Of a DNA stretch of 39,850 nucleotides, positions 6,792-14,533 are shown one piece after another. The stretch lies in the NCBI GenBank assembly GCA_944386055.1, contig CALWZP010000021.1, forward strand, positions 1 through 39,850. The letters are read 5' to 3'. The position numbers were made by a program, and so were the translations under genes. The stretch comes from an uncultured Oscillospiraceae bacterium (lineage in GTDB: Bacteria > Bacillota > Clostridia > Oscillospirales > Oscillospiraceae). The notes under the pieces were generated by a model. That model ran no database searches and was not told the origin of the DNA. It saw only the letters and a list, made by a program, of their open reading frames with translations. The number at the start of each line of letters is the position of its first letter. The first letter of the stretch is position 1.

Positions 6792-8132
6792 TCATTCTCC
6801 GGCGTGAAGCACCGTGCGGTCCAGCTTGTACCACAAAAACAGCACGCCGATCCCCATGGACAGCACCCCCGGGCCGATGAACATCAGGGCGTTGATGCCC
6901 CACATCACCTGAGGGGTCTGGGGCATGTTGGCGCTGAAGCCCAGCGCCGCCAGCACAAAACCCATCCCGGAGGTGCCGATGGCCATGCCCACCTTGTTGG
7001 CAAAGTCCAGCGTGGCGGAGATCCCGCCGTCGTTGCGCACGCCGGACAGATACTCCCCATAATCCACCAGGTCGGGGATGATGATGTAGATCAGCGCATA
7101 GCTCATGCCGAACAGGAAGCTGGACACCACGGTCAGCACCCAGAAGGCCGGCAGACTCTGGGCCGGGCTGACAAAGAAATTCACCGTCAGCGTCAGTCCA
7201 TAGGCCAGATACAGCACCGCCAGCGCCCGGCCCGGGGACCTGAACAGCTTCAGGAAGTGCTGCCCCACCCAGGCGCCGAAGATCTGCGGCACCCGCATCA
7301 GCAGGGTAAAGGTGGCATACAGCGCCATATCCCCCGCCACATACTTGAAGTAGTACACGAAGATGGACACCCTGCCATAGGTGATCAGCCCGTTGAGGAA
7401 ATGCCCCGCCACCGCGATCCAGAAGGGCCGGTTGTGCAGGTTCTGCCGCACCACTTCCCGCAGGCTGAAGTGCCGCTGCCGCTCCCCCCGGGGCTGGATC
7501 CGCTCCCGGCACAGCAGGGGGGTCAGCAGGAACAGGGGCAGGCTGATACACCCGAACAGCAGCGTCAGATGGAAATAGCTCTCCACCTGATCGGTGCCAT
7601 GGCCTGCAAAGTACCAGGTGGCGATCTGGGTCATGATCAGCGCGCCGACGATCCCCGCCGCCGACCGCCAGGAGATGATCCTGGCCCGGTCCGCCGGATC
7701 CCCTGACATCACCGAGGCCATGGAGTCCAGCGGAACGCTGAAGCCGGTAAAGGCAAGCAGATAGAGGAAATAGCTCACATAGGCCCACAGCAGCTTCTGC
7801 CACATGGGCCACTGGTCGTTGCTGGAGAAGAGCAGGCAGGTGCACACCACCACCAGCGGCGCACAGCACAGCACCCAGGGCCGGTACCGTCCCCACCGGG
7901 TGGGCCGGCGGTCGGTCCAGAACCCGCACGCCGAGTCGGTGAACCCGTCAAACAGCCGCGACACCAGCAGCAGTACCGAGCAGGCCGCCGCGGAAATCCC
8001 CACGGCGTCGGTGCAGAACATCATGAAATAGCTGGTGATGTACCCCCAGCTGAACGCGGTGCCGATGTTGGTCAGGGTGTATGCGAAGATCTGCGTCCCC
8101 AGTCTTGGACCGGACTGCCTGTCCCGCGCCAT
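6792..8132 (-). CDS. GPH-family (MelB-like) sodium/proton:sugar or organic-anion symporter
   Basis: This is a 446-residue, 12-TM protein. The GPH signature is clear: SRLFDGFTDSACGFWTDRR followed by PTRWGRYRPWVL near residues 60-90, matching the DxxTD...GxxxDR...TRWGRYRP motif of MelB, XylP and UidB. The family imports glycosides, pentosides or hexuronides with a cation. It is the first gene of the AOR operon, behind its own promoter (8170-8198), with the ATG after GGGGAGG. The combination of an uptake symporter with an AOR-type enzyme suggests an imported substrate that is oxidised or reduced inside the cell. Confidence 0.86.
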   Translation of the reverse strand: MARDRQSGPRLGTQIFAYTLTNIGTAFSWGYITSYFMMFCTDAVGISAAACSVLLLVSRLFDGFTDSACGFWTDRRPTRWGRYRPWVLCCAPLVVVCTCLLFSSNDQWPMWQKLLWAYVSYFLYLLAFTGFSVPLDSMASVMSGDPADRARIISWRSAAGIVGALIMTQIATWYFAGHGTDQVESYFHLTLLFGCISLPLFLLTPLLCRERIQPRGERQRHFSLREVVRQNLHNRPFWIAVAGHFLNGLITYGRVSIFVYYFKYVAGDMALYATFTLLMRVPQIFGAWVGQHFLKLFRSPGRALAVLYLAYGLTLTVNFFVSPAQSLPAFWVLTVVSSFLFGMSYALIYIIIPDLVDYGEYLSGVRNDGGISATLDFANKVGMAIGTSGMGFVLAALGFSANMPQTPQVMWGINALMFIGPGVLSMGIGVLFLWYKLDRTVLHAGE

Positions 8133-8169
8133 GCTCCCTCACCTCCCCGGGTGTCATCAGCGACTCCCC

Positions 8170-8187
8170 ATCATACCGCAGTATGAT
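8170..8187. promoter_or_regulatory. 18-bp palindrome overlapping the -10: likely operator of the AOR operon
   Basis: The plus-strand sequence ATCATACCGCAGTATGAT is an inverted repeat with 7-bp arms and a 4-bp spacer. Its left arm contains the complement of the -10 hexamer of the operon promoter, so a bound protein would interfere with, or reposition, RNA polymerase. The neighbouring LysR product is one candidate ligand, but a distinct repressor is equally possible because LysR proteins usually bind further upstream. Confidence 0.6.
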
Positions 8188-8198
8188 TCCAATGCCAA
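8170..8198 (-). promoter_or_regulatory. Promoter of the GPH-MFS-AOR operon
   Basis: Minus strand: -35 TTGGCA (8193-8198), 17-bp spacer, -10 TATGAT (8170-8175). Both hexamers are 5 of 6. Transcription would start about 30 nt before the GPH start codon. Confidence 0.8.
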
Positions 8199-8280
8199 TT
8201 GTATATAATCCCGTCCAAAAAGAAAAATCTCCGTTTTTCATGGTTAATTCTTTAACTATCAATTTTTCTTATTGAACTAT

Positions 8281-8322
8281 AAAAATGGCCGATGCCCATT
8301 ATATCGGACATCGGCCATTTTT
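8281..8322 (-). terminator. Rho-independent terminator of the lysR gene
   Basis: A 14-bp stem AAAAATGGCCGATG with its complement flanks a 14-nt loop. Read on the minus strand it ends in CATCGGCCATTTTT followed by ATAG. It lies 24 nt after the LysR stop codon and separates lysR from the downstream AOR operon; being symmetric it could work in both directions. Confidence 0.85.
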
Positions 8323-8345
8323 TGGTTTTTCGTCTTCCGCCGTAC

Positions 8346-9245
8346 TCAGTCCATGTCGGTCAGGGTCTTCTGCACCCGCTCCAGCAGCTCCTCCCCCGCC
8401 TGGGACAGGGGCTGGCCCCGCCTCCACACTGCGGCGATCTGGAAGGGGTGGGTCCTCTGGATCTTCACCTGGCAGATGTCGTCATCCTCGAACCGGATCC
8501 CTCCGGCCAGGATGGCGCCCCCCTTCCCCTCGGAGACAAATTCGTGTACCGTGGACAGGAAGGTGGTCTCCACCTGAACCTTATTCAGCTTCAGTCCCGG
8601 GATGAACTGCTCGATCACCAGGGGCGCGCCGGGGGCCGGGATCAGCGCCTCGTTGTCAAAATAATAGCAGACGGGCAGATCGGCCAGCTGCTCCACCCGC
8701 ACCTCTTTCTCCGCCGCCAGGGGGTGGTCCCTTCGGATATAAAGGGTGCAGCGGTCGCTCCCCAGAATGCGCGTCTGATCGCCGGAATCGCCATCCGCGA
8801 TATCCCAGCCCACCACCGCCACATCCAGAATGCCCTGGCGGACCAGTTCCCGCAGCTTGGGGGACTGAAAGATGGACAGATGCACCCTCTGTTCGGGGTG
8901 TTCCGCCTCAAGCTCTCCCAGCACCCCGGAAAACAGGTTGGCGGTGAGCGCCGTCATCCCGACCCGGAGCGCCGTCCCCTCCCGGCTGGAGGGGCGGAAG
9001 GTCTCGGTGAGTTTCTCCACATCCGCCAGCACCTGGAGGGCCATCTGATAAAACTGTTTCCCCTCCTCCGTGAGGTAGAGGTTCTTTTTCCCCCTGACGA
9101 ACAGCTTCAGCTGGAACTCCTCCTCCAGCTCCTTGATGGCACAGGAGATGGCGGACTGGGTCACAAACAGGCTTTTGGCCGCGTTGGTCATGTTCTGTCC
9201 GTTGTTGCAGGTGGCGACAAAATAGTTCAATTGATTCAGTGTCAA
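8346..9245 (-). CDS. LysR-family transcriptional regulator
   Basis: This 299-residue protein has the N-terminal winged helix-turn-helix of the family (residues 1-60: TLNQLNYFVATCNNGQNMTNAA, then SLFVTQSAISCAIKELEEEF) followed by a periplasmic-binding-like effector domain. The start codon is TTG at 9243-9245, behind GGAAGGGAG at 8 nt; no ATG gives the canonical N-terminus. It lies directly upstream of, and on the same strand as, the AOR operon but is separated from it by a terminator. It probably controls that operon in response to a small ligand. Its own upstream region holds a perfect 25-bp inverted repeat containing a T-N11-A motif, suggesting autoregulation. Confidence 0.9.
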   Translation of the reverse strand: MTLNQLNYFVATCNNGQNMTNAAKSLFVTQSAISCAIKELEEEFQLKLFVRGKKNLYLTEEGKQFYQMALQVLADVEKLTETFRPSSREGTALRVGMTALTANLFSGVLGELEAEHPEQRVHLSIFQSPKLRELVRQGILDVAVVGWDIADGDSGDQTRILGSDRCTLYIRRDHPLAAEKEVRVEQLADLPVCYYFDNEALIPAPGAPLVIEQFIPGLKLNKVQVETTFLSTVHEFVSEGKGGAILAGGIRFEDDDICQVKIQRTHPFQIAAVWRRGQPLSQAGEELLERVQKTLTDMD

Positions 9246-9292
9246 AGCGATCGCTCCCTTCCTTCGGTCTTCTCCCGCCGCGCAGTGATTTT

Positions 9293-9317
9293 ATGTTCTA
9301 TTGAAGCAATAGAACAT
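9293..9317. promoter_or_regulatory. 25-bp perfect inverted repeat with T-N11-A core (LysR box)
   Basis: The arms ATGTTCTATTG and CAATAGAACAT surround AAG. The central 13 bp (9299-9311, TATTGAAGCAATA) has the T-N11-A form bound by LysR-type regulators, and the repeat lies 48-72 bp upstream of the lysR start. A TAAAAT -10-like hexamer abuts it on the minus strand but has no good -35. This fits a site where LysR controls its own gene. Confidence 0.65.
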
Positions 9318-9339
9318 GACAAAAGGGTGCCCTTTTGTC
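9318..9339 (-). terminator. Inverted repeat after the DUF3048 gene, possible terminator
   Basis: GACAAAAGGG, TG, CCCTTTTGTC is a perfect 10-bp inverted repeat ending 8 nt beyond the DUF3048 stop codon. On the minus strand its right arm supplies CCCTTTTGTC, a short T-run inside the stem. It directly abuts the LysR-box palindrome, so it could also be part of the regulatory region. Confidence 0.5.
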
Positions 9340-9346
9340 CGCGGTC

Positions 9347-10435
9347 TTACTCCAGGGTCACCTGGGCACCCTGGGCCACGATATTGATGTAAGAACTCCC
9401 CACCCCCAGCTCCAGGGGGGTGCCGTCGGTCCGGGCATAGGTCATGGGGCTGTCATGGCTCAGCTTCTCCCACCGGATGGGGATGTACTGCCCGCCGCAG
9501 GCGAAATAGCCGGTCCCCTCCCCGGTGGTGCGCACCGAGAGGCGGCCGCTGGTGTCCCCGGGGATGGCGGAGATGTCGGTGAACAGCACCAGCACATTGG
9601 TCACCGCCACCTGCTCCCCGGTGTTTCCGTCCACATAGGGCGCGTCATACTCCTCCACCAGGTACTGTCCGCTCTCCTCGTCGTAGGTGAACACCCCGGT
9701 CTTATAGCTGGAGAAGCGCACCGAGACGGTCTGCGCCGGCTCGCCTCCCGCGGGGGTGCCGTCCTCGGCGAAGGACAGCCCCGTGTCGAAGCCGTCCGGG
9801 TGCTCCAGCTCCACCCGGGAGTAGGTGGGCAGCAGCTCCTGGATGACCTCTCCCGAGGTGAGCACGCTGTGCTCCAGCCCCATGGTGCGCCGCCGCTCCT
9901 GATCCCGCCAGAACAGCGTCCCCTCATAGGGGCCGTTGACGCAGTCCAGCGCCGTCACCCCCCACTCCTTGATGGCGGTGTAGGCGCCGGGGCTCCCCCC
10001 CGCGTGGAGATAGACGGCGTCATGCCCCAGGGCCAGGGAGACATAGTAGTCCCGGGCGCTGCGCACCGAGCCGATCTCCCCCACCCCCTCCACCGACTGG
10101 TACAGGGCCAGCATCCGGGTAATGCCCCCCTCGGCGGGGACCTCATAGATGATGTCCGCCTGGGACACCCCCAGCTGAGGCAGGGCCTTTTTCAGGTTGT
10201 TGAGCATGATGGCGATCGGCCGCTGTCCGCTCAGATCCACCTCGCAGCCCTCCCCGGTGAGGGGATTGACATAGGGCAGCGGCTCGGGCGACGGACTCTC
10301 CACCGGCGGCGTCTGGGTCACCTGGGGCGATGGGGTCTCCACCGTCTCCTCTCCGCCGCCGCAGGCCGTCAGCAGCCCCGCCAGCATCAGCAGCACACAC
10401 ACGGGGAGCAGCCCCCGCCAGATCCCGCGCTTCAT
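9347..10435 (-). CDS. DUF3048 (YerB-like) lipoprotein
   Basis: This 362-residue predicted lipoprotein has signal peptide MKRGIWRGLLPVCVLLMLAGLLTAC with the lipobox LTAC, so Cys25 would be lipidated and anchored outside the membrane. After a Pro/Ser/Thr-rich linker (SPSPEPLPYVNPLTG) come the family segments RPIAIMLNNLKKALPQLGVSQADIIYEVPAEGGITRMLALYQ and SARDYYVSLALGHDAVYLHAGGSPGA. The family is widespread in Firmicutes but its function is unknown. The start is the ATG at 10433-10435 behind AAGGAGGGACGGAGG; the upstream in-frame extension is not needed. A strong promoter lies at 10493-10521. Confidence 0.88.
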   Translation of the reverse strand: MKRGIWRGLLPVCVLLMLAGLLTACGGGEETVETPSPQVTQTPPVESPSPEPLPYVNPLTGEGCEVDLSGQRPIAIMLNNLKKALPQLGVSQADIIYEVPAEGGITRMLALYQSVEGVGEIGSVRSARDYYVSLALGHDAVYLHAGGSPGAYTAIKEWGVTALDCVNGPYEGTLFWRDQERRRTMGLEHSVLTSGEVIQELLPTYSRVELEHPDGFDTGLSFAEDGTPAGGEPAQTVSVRFSSYKTGVFTYDEESGQYLVEEYDAPYVDGNTGEQVAVTNVLVLFTDISAIPGDTSGRLSVRTTGEGTGYFACGGQYIPIRWEKLSHDSPMTYARTDGTPLELGVGSSYINIVAQGAQVTLE

Positions 10436-10492
10436 CCTCCGTCCCTCCTTGAACTTCTCTGATGTTCCGTCTTTCACGGTCTCTCTCGCTTT

Positions 10493-10521
10493 ATCATACC
10501 AACATCCCTCCGCCCCGTCAA
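10493..10521 (-). promoter_or_regulatory. Promoter of the DUF3048 lipoprotein gene
   Basis: Minus strand: -35 TTGACG (10516-10521), 17-bp spacer, -10 TATGAT (10493-10498). Each hexamer is 5 of 6 to consensus. Confidence 0.85.
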
Positions 10522-10531
10522 CTGCGGCGGG

Positions 10532-10568
10532 AAAAAACGCCCCCGCCGGGCACTCCGGCGGGGGCGTT
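10532..10568 (-). terminator. Rho-independent terminator of the MBOAT-SGNH operon
   Basis: A 14-bp stem AACGCCCCCGCCGG with a 5-nt loop is followed on the minus strand by TTTTTTCCC. It lies 18 nt beyond the SGNH stop codon. Confidence 0.9.
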
Positions 10569-10585
10569 CTGTCTGTACGCTCTGC

Positions 10586-11620
10586 TCACTTCAGCTCCAG
10601 CAGGGGGAAGTCCGCCGCCTCTGCGGCGGCGGTGAGTTCCTCCCGCCACCGGGCGCAATCCTCGTCCCAGCCCGCATAAGCCGCCTCTCCCCGGCGGTCT
10701 GGCACCCCCAGCGCCGCCAGCTCCGCCCCCAGGGCGCGGGTGAATTTTAGGGCGCCGTTGGCGTTGAGGTGGGAGTAGTCATACAGGTCGGTCTCCGGGT
10801 CGAAGCCGATCTCCTCCAGCCGGGTCAGGAAATTCCAGTAGGTCAGGCCATACGCCTGCGCCACCTCCCCCACGGCGTTCATCTGGCCCTGCTGCTCCGC
10901 CGTGGCCAGGAAGGGGGCGCACACCAGTACCAGCTCCACTCCCTCCGTCCGGCACAGCTCCACCAGCCGGTCAAAATACTCCAGGGCGGTCTCGGACAGG
11001 GGCTGGGCGTAATCCGGGTCCACCGGCTCCACCGGGTCGTAGGCGGTGGTCTCCAGCCGCACCTCGCACCCCTTGCCCGTGGTGTCGATGGGGGCGAAAT
11101 CCTCCGCCGAGAGCTCCTTCCACCGGGTATGGTAGAAGCTCAGGGGCACCAGATAGTCCCACCGGTCCTCCCAGGTGAACAGGTCGAAGATGGCCCGGAG
11201 CTTGGGGGCGGCCCAGGCCATGTTGTCGATGGACTTGTGGCTGTTGCCGTCCCCCTCGTAGATGAGGTCGGGGTAGTAGAGCATGTATGCATCCAGCACG
11301 ATGAGGTCGGGGTGCTGGGTGCGGATGGCCTCCTGGGCCATATAGTAGGAGATGGGGATGCTCTGCCCGTGCTGGCCCAGGTTGTTGCTGGCGATGCCGT
11401 ACTCGTGCCACAGCTCCAGGGGGAAGGCCCCGTTGAGGATGTGGCTGGACCCGATGAAGATCACATCCAGGCTGTCCCGGGGCTCCTCATACAAAGAGAG
11501 GATGGCCCCGGCGCTGTCCTTGTTGCGCAGCAGCTGGGTGGCCCCGGCGAACAGGGCGCAGAACAGGGCGCAGAAGCACACCGCCGCCAGCAGGCGGCGC
11601 AGAGCGCGTCGTTTTGTCAC
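10586..11620 (-). CDS. SGNH-fold partner protein of an MBOAT acyltransferase (AlgJ/AlgX/DltD-like)
   Basis: This 344-residue protein has one N-terminal membrane segment (residues about 8-28) and an extracellular SGNH-like domain. FIGSSHILNGAFP gives the block-I serine region and DYSHLNANGA near the C-terminus gives the Asp/His pair. Proteins of this type take an acyl group from an MBOAT partner and move it to a sugar or teichoic-acid polymer outside the cell. It starts with GTG behind GGAGGTG, 32 nt after the MBOAT gene, in the same operon and followed by a strong terminator. The acceptor polymer cannot be told from sequence. Confidence 0.82.
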   Translation of the reverse strand: MTKRRALRRLLAAVCFCALFCALFAGATQLLRNKDSAGAILSLYEEPRDSLDVIFIGSSHILNGAFPLELWHEYGIASNNLGQHGQSIPISYYMAQEAIRTQHPDLIVLDAYMLYYPDLIYEGDGNSHKSIDNMAWAAPKLRAIFDLFTWEDRWDYLVPLSFYHTRWKELSAEDFAPIDTTGKGCEVRLETTAYDPVEPVDPDYAQPLSETALEYFDRLVELCRTEGVELVLVCAPFLATAEQQGQMNAVGEVAQAYGLTYWNFLTRLEEIGFDPETDLYDYSHLNANGALKFTRALGAELAALGVPDRRGEAAYAGWDEDCARWREELTAAAEAADFPLLELK

Positions 11621-11652
11621 AGGGGCTCACCTCCCCGGCGGCGGGTCCGCCG

Positions 11653-13137
11653 TCAGAATTGATTGCCGTAGATGAACTGGCTGGGGTCGTAATTCCCCCC
11701 GTAGATGCCGAAGATGAGGATGGAGAACACCGCCAGATAGTACACCGCCCACCGGGCGGGCAGGGGGAGGGCCAGGATCCGGTCCCGCACGCTGCCCTTC
11801 TGCCCCAGCAGATCGGCGATGAGCAGCACCAGCACCGCCGCCCCCGCCGCCAGCAGGTCCTTCCAGTCCAGGCCCAGGCCGGTGATGCCGTCCAGGCTCA
11901 GGGACAGGTGGGTCGCCATCCGGGCCAAAAAGCCCACCGCCTGGGCGGTGCTCTCCGCCCGGAAGAACACCCAGGCGACGGTCACCAGGGCAAAGGTCCA
12001 AAGGCCCCGGACGATCTTCCAGGGCAGGGCCTCCCGCCGGATGCGCAGGGCGGCGCACACCCGGTCCCGGGCGGGACGCAGCAGGTCCCCTGCGATCTGA
12101 TACAGCCCGTGGAGCCCGCCCCACGCCACGAAGTTCCAGCTGGCCCCGTGCCACAGGCCGCTGACCAGGAAGGTGACCATCAGGTTTACCCAGGTGCGTC
12201 CCCTTCCCTTCCGGCTGCCCCCCAGGGGGATGTACAGATAGTCCCGGAACCAGCTGGACAGGGAGATGTGCCACCGCCGCCAGAACTCCCGGATGGACAG
12301 GGAGAGGTAGGGCTGCCGGAAGTTGTCCATCAGCCGGAAGCCCAGTATCTGGGCCGCCCCGATGGCGATGGCGGAATAGCCGCCGAAGTCACAGTAGATC
12401 TGCAGGGAAAAGCTCACCGCCGCCGCCGCCAGGTGGACGCCGCCGTACTCCCAGTAGCTGGGGAACACCGTGTCCACCAGGATGGCCAGCCGGTCGGCGA
12501 TGACCAGCTTCAAAAACATCCCCCACACCATCAGCAGCAGGCCCCGGCGCATCCGGTCGAAGTCGAAGGGGGCGTTCAGGCCCCACTCCCCCTGTCCCTC
12601 CCGCATCTGGGCCAGCAGGCCGTCCGACCGGTCGATGGGGCCCGACACCAGCTTGGGGAAGAAGGAGAGGAACAGGGCATAGCGCAGGAAGTTCCCCTCC
12701 GCCGCCGTCTTCCCCCCGCACACATCCGCCAGATAGCCCACCGCCTGGAAGGTGTAGAAGGACAGCCCCAGGGGCAGCACCAGGTCCAGATGGGGGCCGG
12801 CGGCCGTGATCCCCACCCAGGACAGCACCGCCGCGGCGGTGTCGGCGGCAAAATTGAAGTATTTGAAAAAGAACAGACCCGCCAGGGTGGCCGCGATCCC
12901 CGCCGCCGTCCACCCCCGGCGCCACCTGCGGTCCTGCCGGCGGTCTGTCAGCAGGGCGGCGGCATAGCTCACTGCGGTGACCAGCAGGAGGAGCACCACA
13001 TACTCCGGATTCCAGCACAGGTAGAAGAAATAGCTGGCCGCCAGCAGCCAGGCGCACCGTCCCCGCTGCGGGACAAGGAAGTACGCCAGGGTCACCACGG
13101 GGAAAAAGATCAAAAACTGGGGAGAGTGAAATGCCAT
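11653..13137 (-). CDS. MBOAT-family membrane-bound O-acyltransferase (AlgI/DltB-like)
   Basis: This 494-residue polytopic membrane protein begins FHSPQFLIFFPVVTLAYFLVP and carries the conserved MBOAT core: LVSGPIDR, FCDFGGYSAIAIG-type segment, REFWRRWHISLSSWFRDYLYIPLGG, and SGLWHGASWNFVAWGGLHG with the catalytic histidine. It would carry an acyl group, typically acetyl, across the membrane to decorate a cell-wall polymer or exopolysaccharide, with the SGNH protein encoded next. The ATG at 13137 is chosen because the protein aligns with the family from there, although the nearest strong ribosome site (AGGAGGGGGG) is about 22 nt upstream and separated by a GC-rich stretch. The promoter is at 13201-13229. 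Confidence 0.88.
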   Translation of the reverse strand: MAFHSPQFLIFFPVVTLAYFLVPQRGRCAWLLAASYFFYLCWNPEYVVLLLLVTAVSYAAALLTDRRQDRRWRRGWTAAGIAATLAGLFFFKYFNFAADTAAAVLSWVGITAAGPHLDLVLPLGLSFYTFQAVGYLADVCGGKTAAEGNFLRYALFLSFFPKLVSGPIDRSDGLLAQMREGQGEWGLNAPFDFDRMRRGLLLMVWGMFLKLVIADRLAILVDTVFPSYWEYGGVHLAAAAVSFSLQIYCDFGGYSAIAIGAAQILGFRLMDNFRQPYLSLSIREFWRRWHISLSSWFRDYLYIPLGGSRKGRGRTWVNLMVTFLVSGLWHGASWNFVAWGGLHGLYQIAGDLLRPARDRVCAALRIRREALPWKIVRGLWTFALVTVAWVFFRAESTAQAVGFLARMATHLSLSLDGITGLGLDWKDLLAAGAAVLVLLIADLLGQKGSVRDRILALPLPARWAVYYLAVFSILIFGIYGGNYDPSQFIYGNQF

Positions 13138-13200
13138 CGCTGTCCCGGGGCGGCGGGCGCCCCCCTCCTTTCCTCAGGATCCCGTGCTTTGCTGTCCTCC

Positions 13201-13229
13201 ATTATAAAGCATCCCGCCCAGCGGCGCAA
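13201..13229 (-). promoter_or_regulatory. Promoter of the MBOAT-SGNH operon
   Basis: Minus strand: perfect -10 TATAAT (13201-13206), 17-bp spacer, weak -35 TTGCGC (13224-13229). The leader would be about 57 nt. Confidence 0.7.
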
Positions 13230-13344
13230 GCCGCTTTCTCCCCCGGAGCGCATCGGCGGCGGGCGTCCAGCCGTCTTTTCCTGTCGGCCGGGGCGTTCTC
13301 CCGGGGCATTTCCCGGAAAATTCAAACTATGTTCATAATTTGTT

Positions 13345-13373
13345 TTGATTTTTCGGTGGATTCGTTGTATGAT
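13345..13373 (+). promoter_or_regulatory. Promoter of the GldA-like ABC operon
   Basis: -35 TTGATT (13345-13350), 17-bp spacer, -10 TATGAT (13368-13373), giving a leader of about 85 nt before the TTG start codon. Confidence 0.75.
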
Positions 13374-13465
13374 ACCCTTTAGTATGGTTGCAGCGCGCGC
13401 CGCGCCCCCCGGGACGCGGCGATCTGAATGAATGAAGGAAGAAGAAGGAAAAGGAGGAATCTGAT

Positions 13466-14533
13466 TTGATCGAGGTCCGCAACCTGGTGAAGCGGTACGG
13501 CGGTCATGTGGCAGTGGACCACCTGAGCTTCACCGTAGAAAAAGGTCAGATCTATGGCTTCCTGGGCCCCAACGGCGCCGGGAAGTCCACCACCATGAAC
13601 ATCATGACGGGGTACATTGGCCTCACCGAGGGGGATGTCATCGTCAACGGCCACAACATCCTGGAGGAACCGGAGGAGGCCAAGCGCTCCATCGGCTATC
13701 TCCCCGAGATCCCCCCGCTGTACACCGACATGACGGTGACGGAGTACCTCCGCTTTGCCGCCCAGCTGAAGAAGGTCCCCAAGGGAGAGCGGGAGGAGCA
13801 GATCCGCCGGGTGGTGGAGTTGACCCATTTGGAGGATGTGACCCACCGCCTCATCAAGAACCTGTCCAAGGGCTACCGCCAGCGCGTCGGTCTGGCCCAG
13901 GCCCTTCTGGGCTTCCCCGAGGTCATCATCCTGGACGAGCCCACCGTGGGCCTGGACCCCAAGCAGATCATTGAGATCCGCGACCTCATCCGCAGCCTGG
14001 CGGGGGACCACACGGTGATCCTCAGCTCCCACATCCTGTCCGAGGTACAGGAGGTATGCGACCAGGTGCTCATCATCAACCACGGAAAGCTCATCGCCAG
14101 CGGCTCTCCCACCGAGCTTGAGCAGCGGCTGGCGGGCTCCACCCTCTCCCTCACCGTGAAGGGGGAGGACGCCCAGGCCGTACATAACCTGCTCTCCGCG
14201 CTGGACGGGGTCACCGATCTCTCCGTTTCCCCCTCCGCCAACGCAGGAGAGCTGGATGTCCAGCTCTCCTGCCACCGGGGGAGCGATGTGCGTGAGGCGG
14301 TGTCCTCCGCCTGCATCGCCGCCGGGATTCCCATCCTGATGATGAAGAGCGCCGATGTCTCCCTGGAGCAGATCTTCCTGGAGGTCACCAGCGACGACCC
14401 CGCCGCCCAATCCGGAGAGGACGCTGGGACCGAGGCGGCGGCCGGGCCGGACGCGCCCGCCGGGGACGCGCCGGAGGAGCAGAACACCGGGGCGGATCAG
14501 ACCGCCGCCGAAGGAGAGGAGGAACAGCAGTGA
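13466..14533 (+). CDS. ABC transporter ATP-binding protein (GldA-like)
   Basis: This 355-residue ATPase has Walker A GPNGAGKST (about residues 35-43), Q-loop region, signature LSKGYRQRVGLAQAL, Walker B VIILDEPTVGLDP and H-loop SSHILSE. The domain order and the regulatory C-terminus match ABC-2 exporters of the GldA / NodI type. The last 45 or so residues are an acidic, Ala/Gly/Glu-rich tail (EEEQQ at the end) absent from typical homologues. The start codon is TTG at 13466, 8 nt after AAGGAGG; the next in-frame ATG would cut the domain. It overlaps the permease gene by 4 nt (GTGA), so the two are translationally coupled. Confidence 0.9.
   Translation: MIEVRNLVKRYGGHVAVDHLSFTVEKGQIYGFLGPNGAGKSTTMNIMTGYIGLTEGDVIVNGHNILEEPEEAKRSIGYLPEIPPLYTDMTVTEYLRFAAQLKKVPKGEREEQIRRVVELTHLEDVTHRLIKNLSKGYRQRVGLAQALLGFPEVIILDEPTVGLDPKQIIEIRDLIRSLAGDHTVILSSHILSEVQEVCDQVLIINHGKLIASGSPTELEQRLAGSTLSLTVKGEDAQAVHNLLSALDGVTDLSVSPSANAGELDVQLSCHRGSDVREAVSSACIAAGIPILMMKSADVSLEQIFLEVTSDDPAAQSGEDAGTEAAAGPDAPAGDAPEEQNTGADQTAAEGEEEQQ

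Larger units (their letters stand above)
13138..13465. other. Intergenic region between divergent operons
   Basis: These 328 bp hold no gene. They contain the promoter of the minus-strand MBOAT operon (13201-13229), the promoter of the plus-strand ABC operon (13345-13373) and a purine-rich ribosome site (AAGGAGG, 13451-13457). The part around 13320-13380 is the most AT-rich stretch of this area. Confidence 0.8.

Noticed and set aside
5166-7706. 846-residue open frame on the plus strand
   Set aside because: It lies antisense to the two transporter genes and consists of His/Gln/Gly-rich sequence; it is a shadow of strong codon bias.
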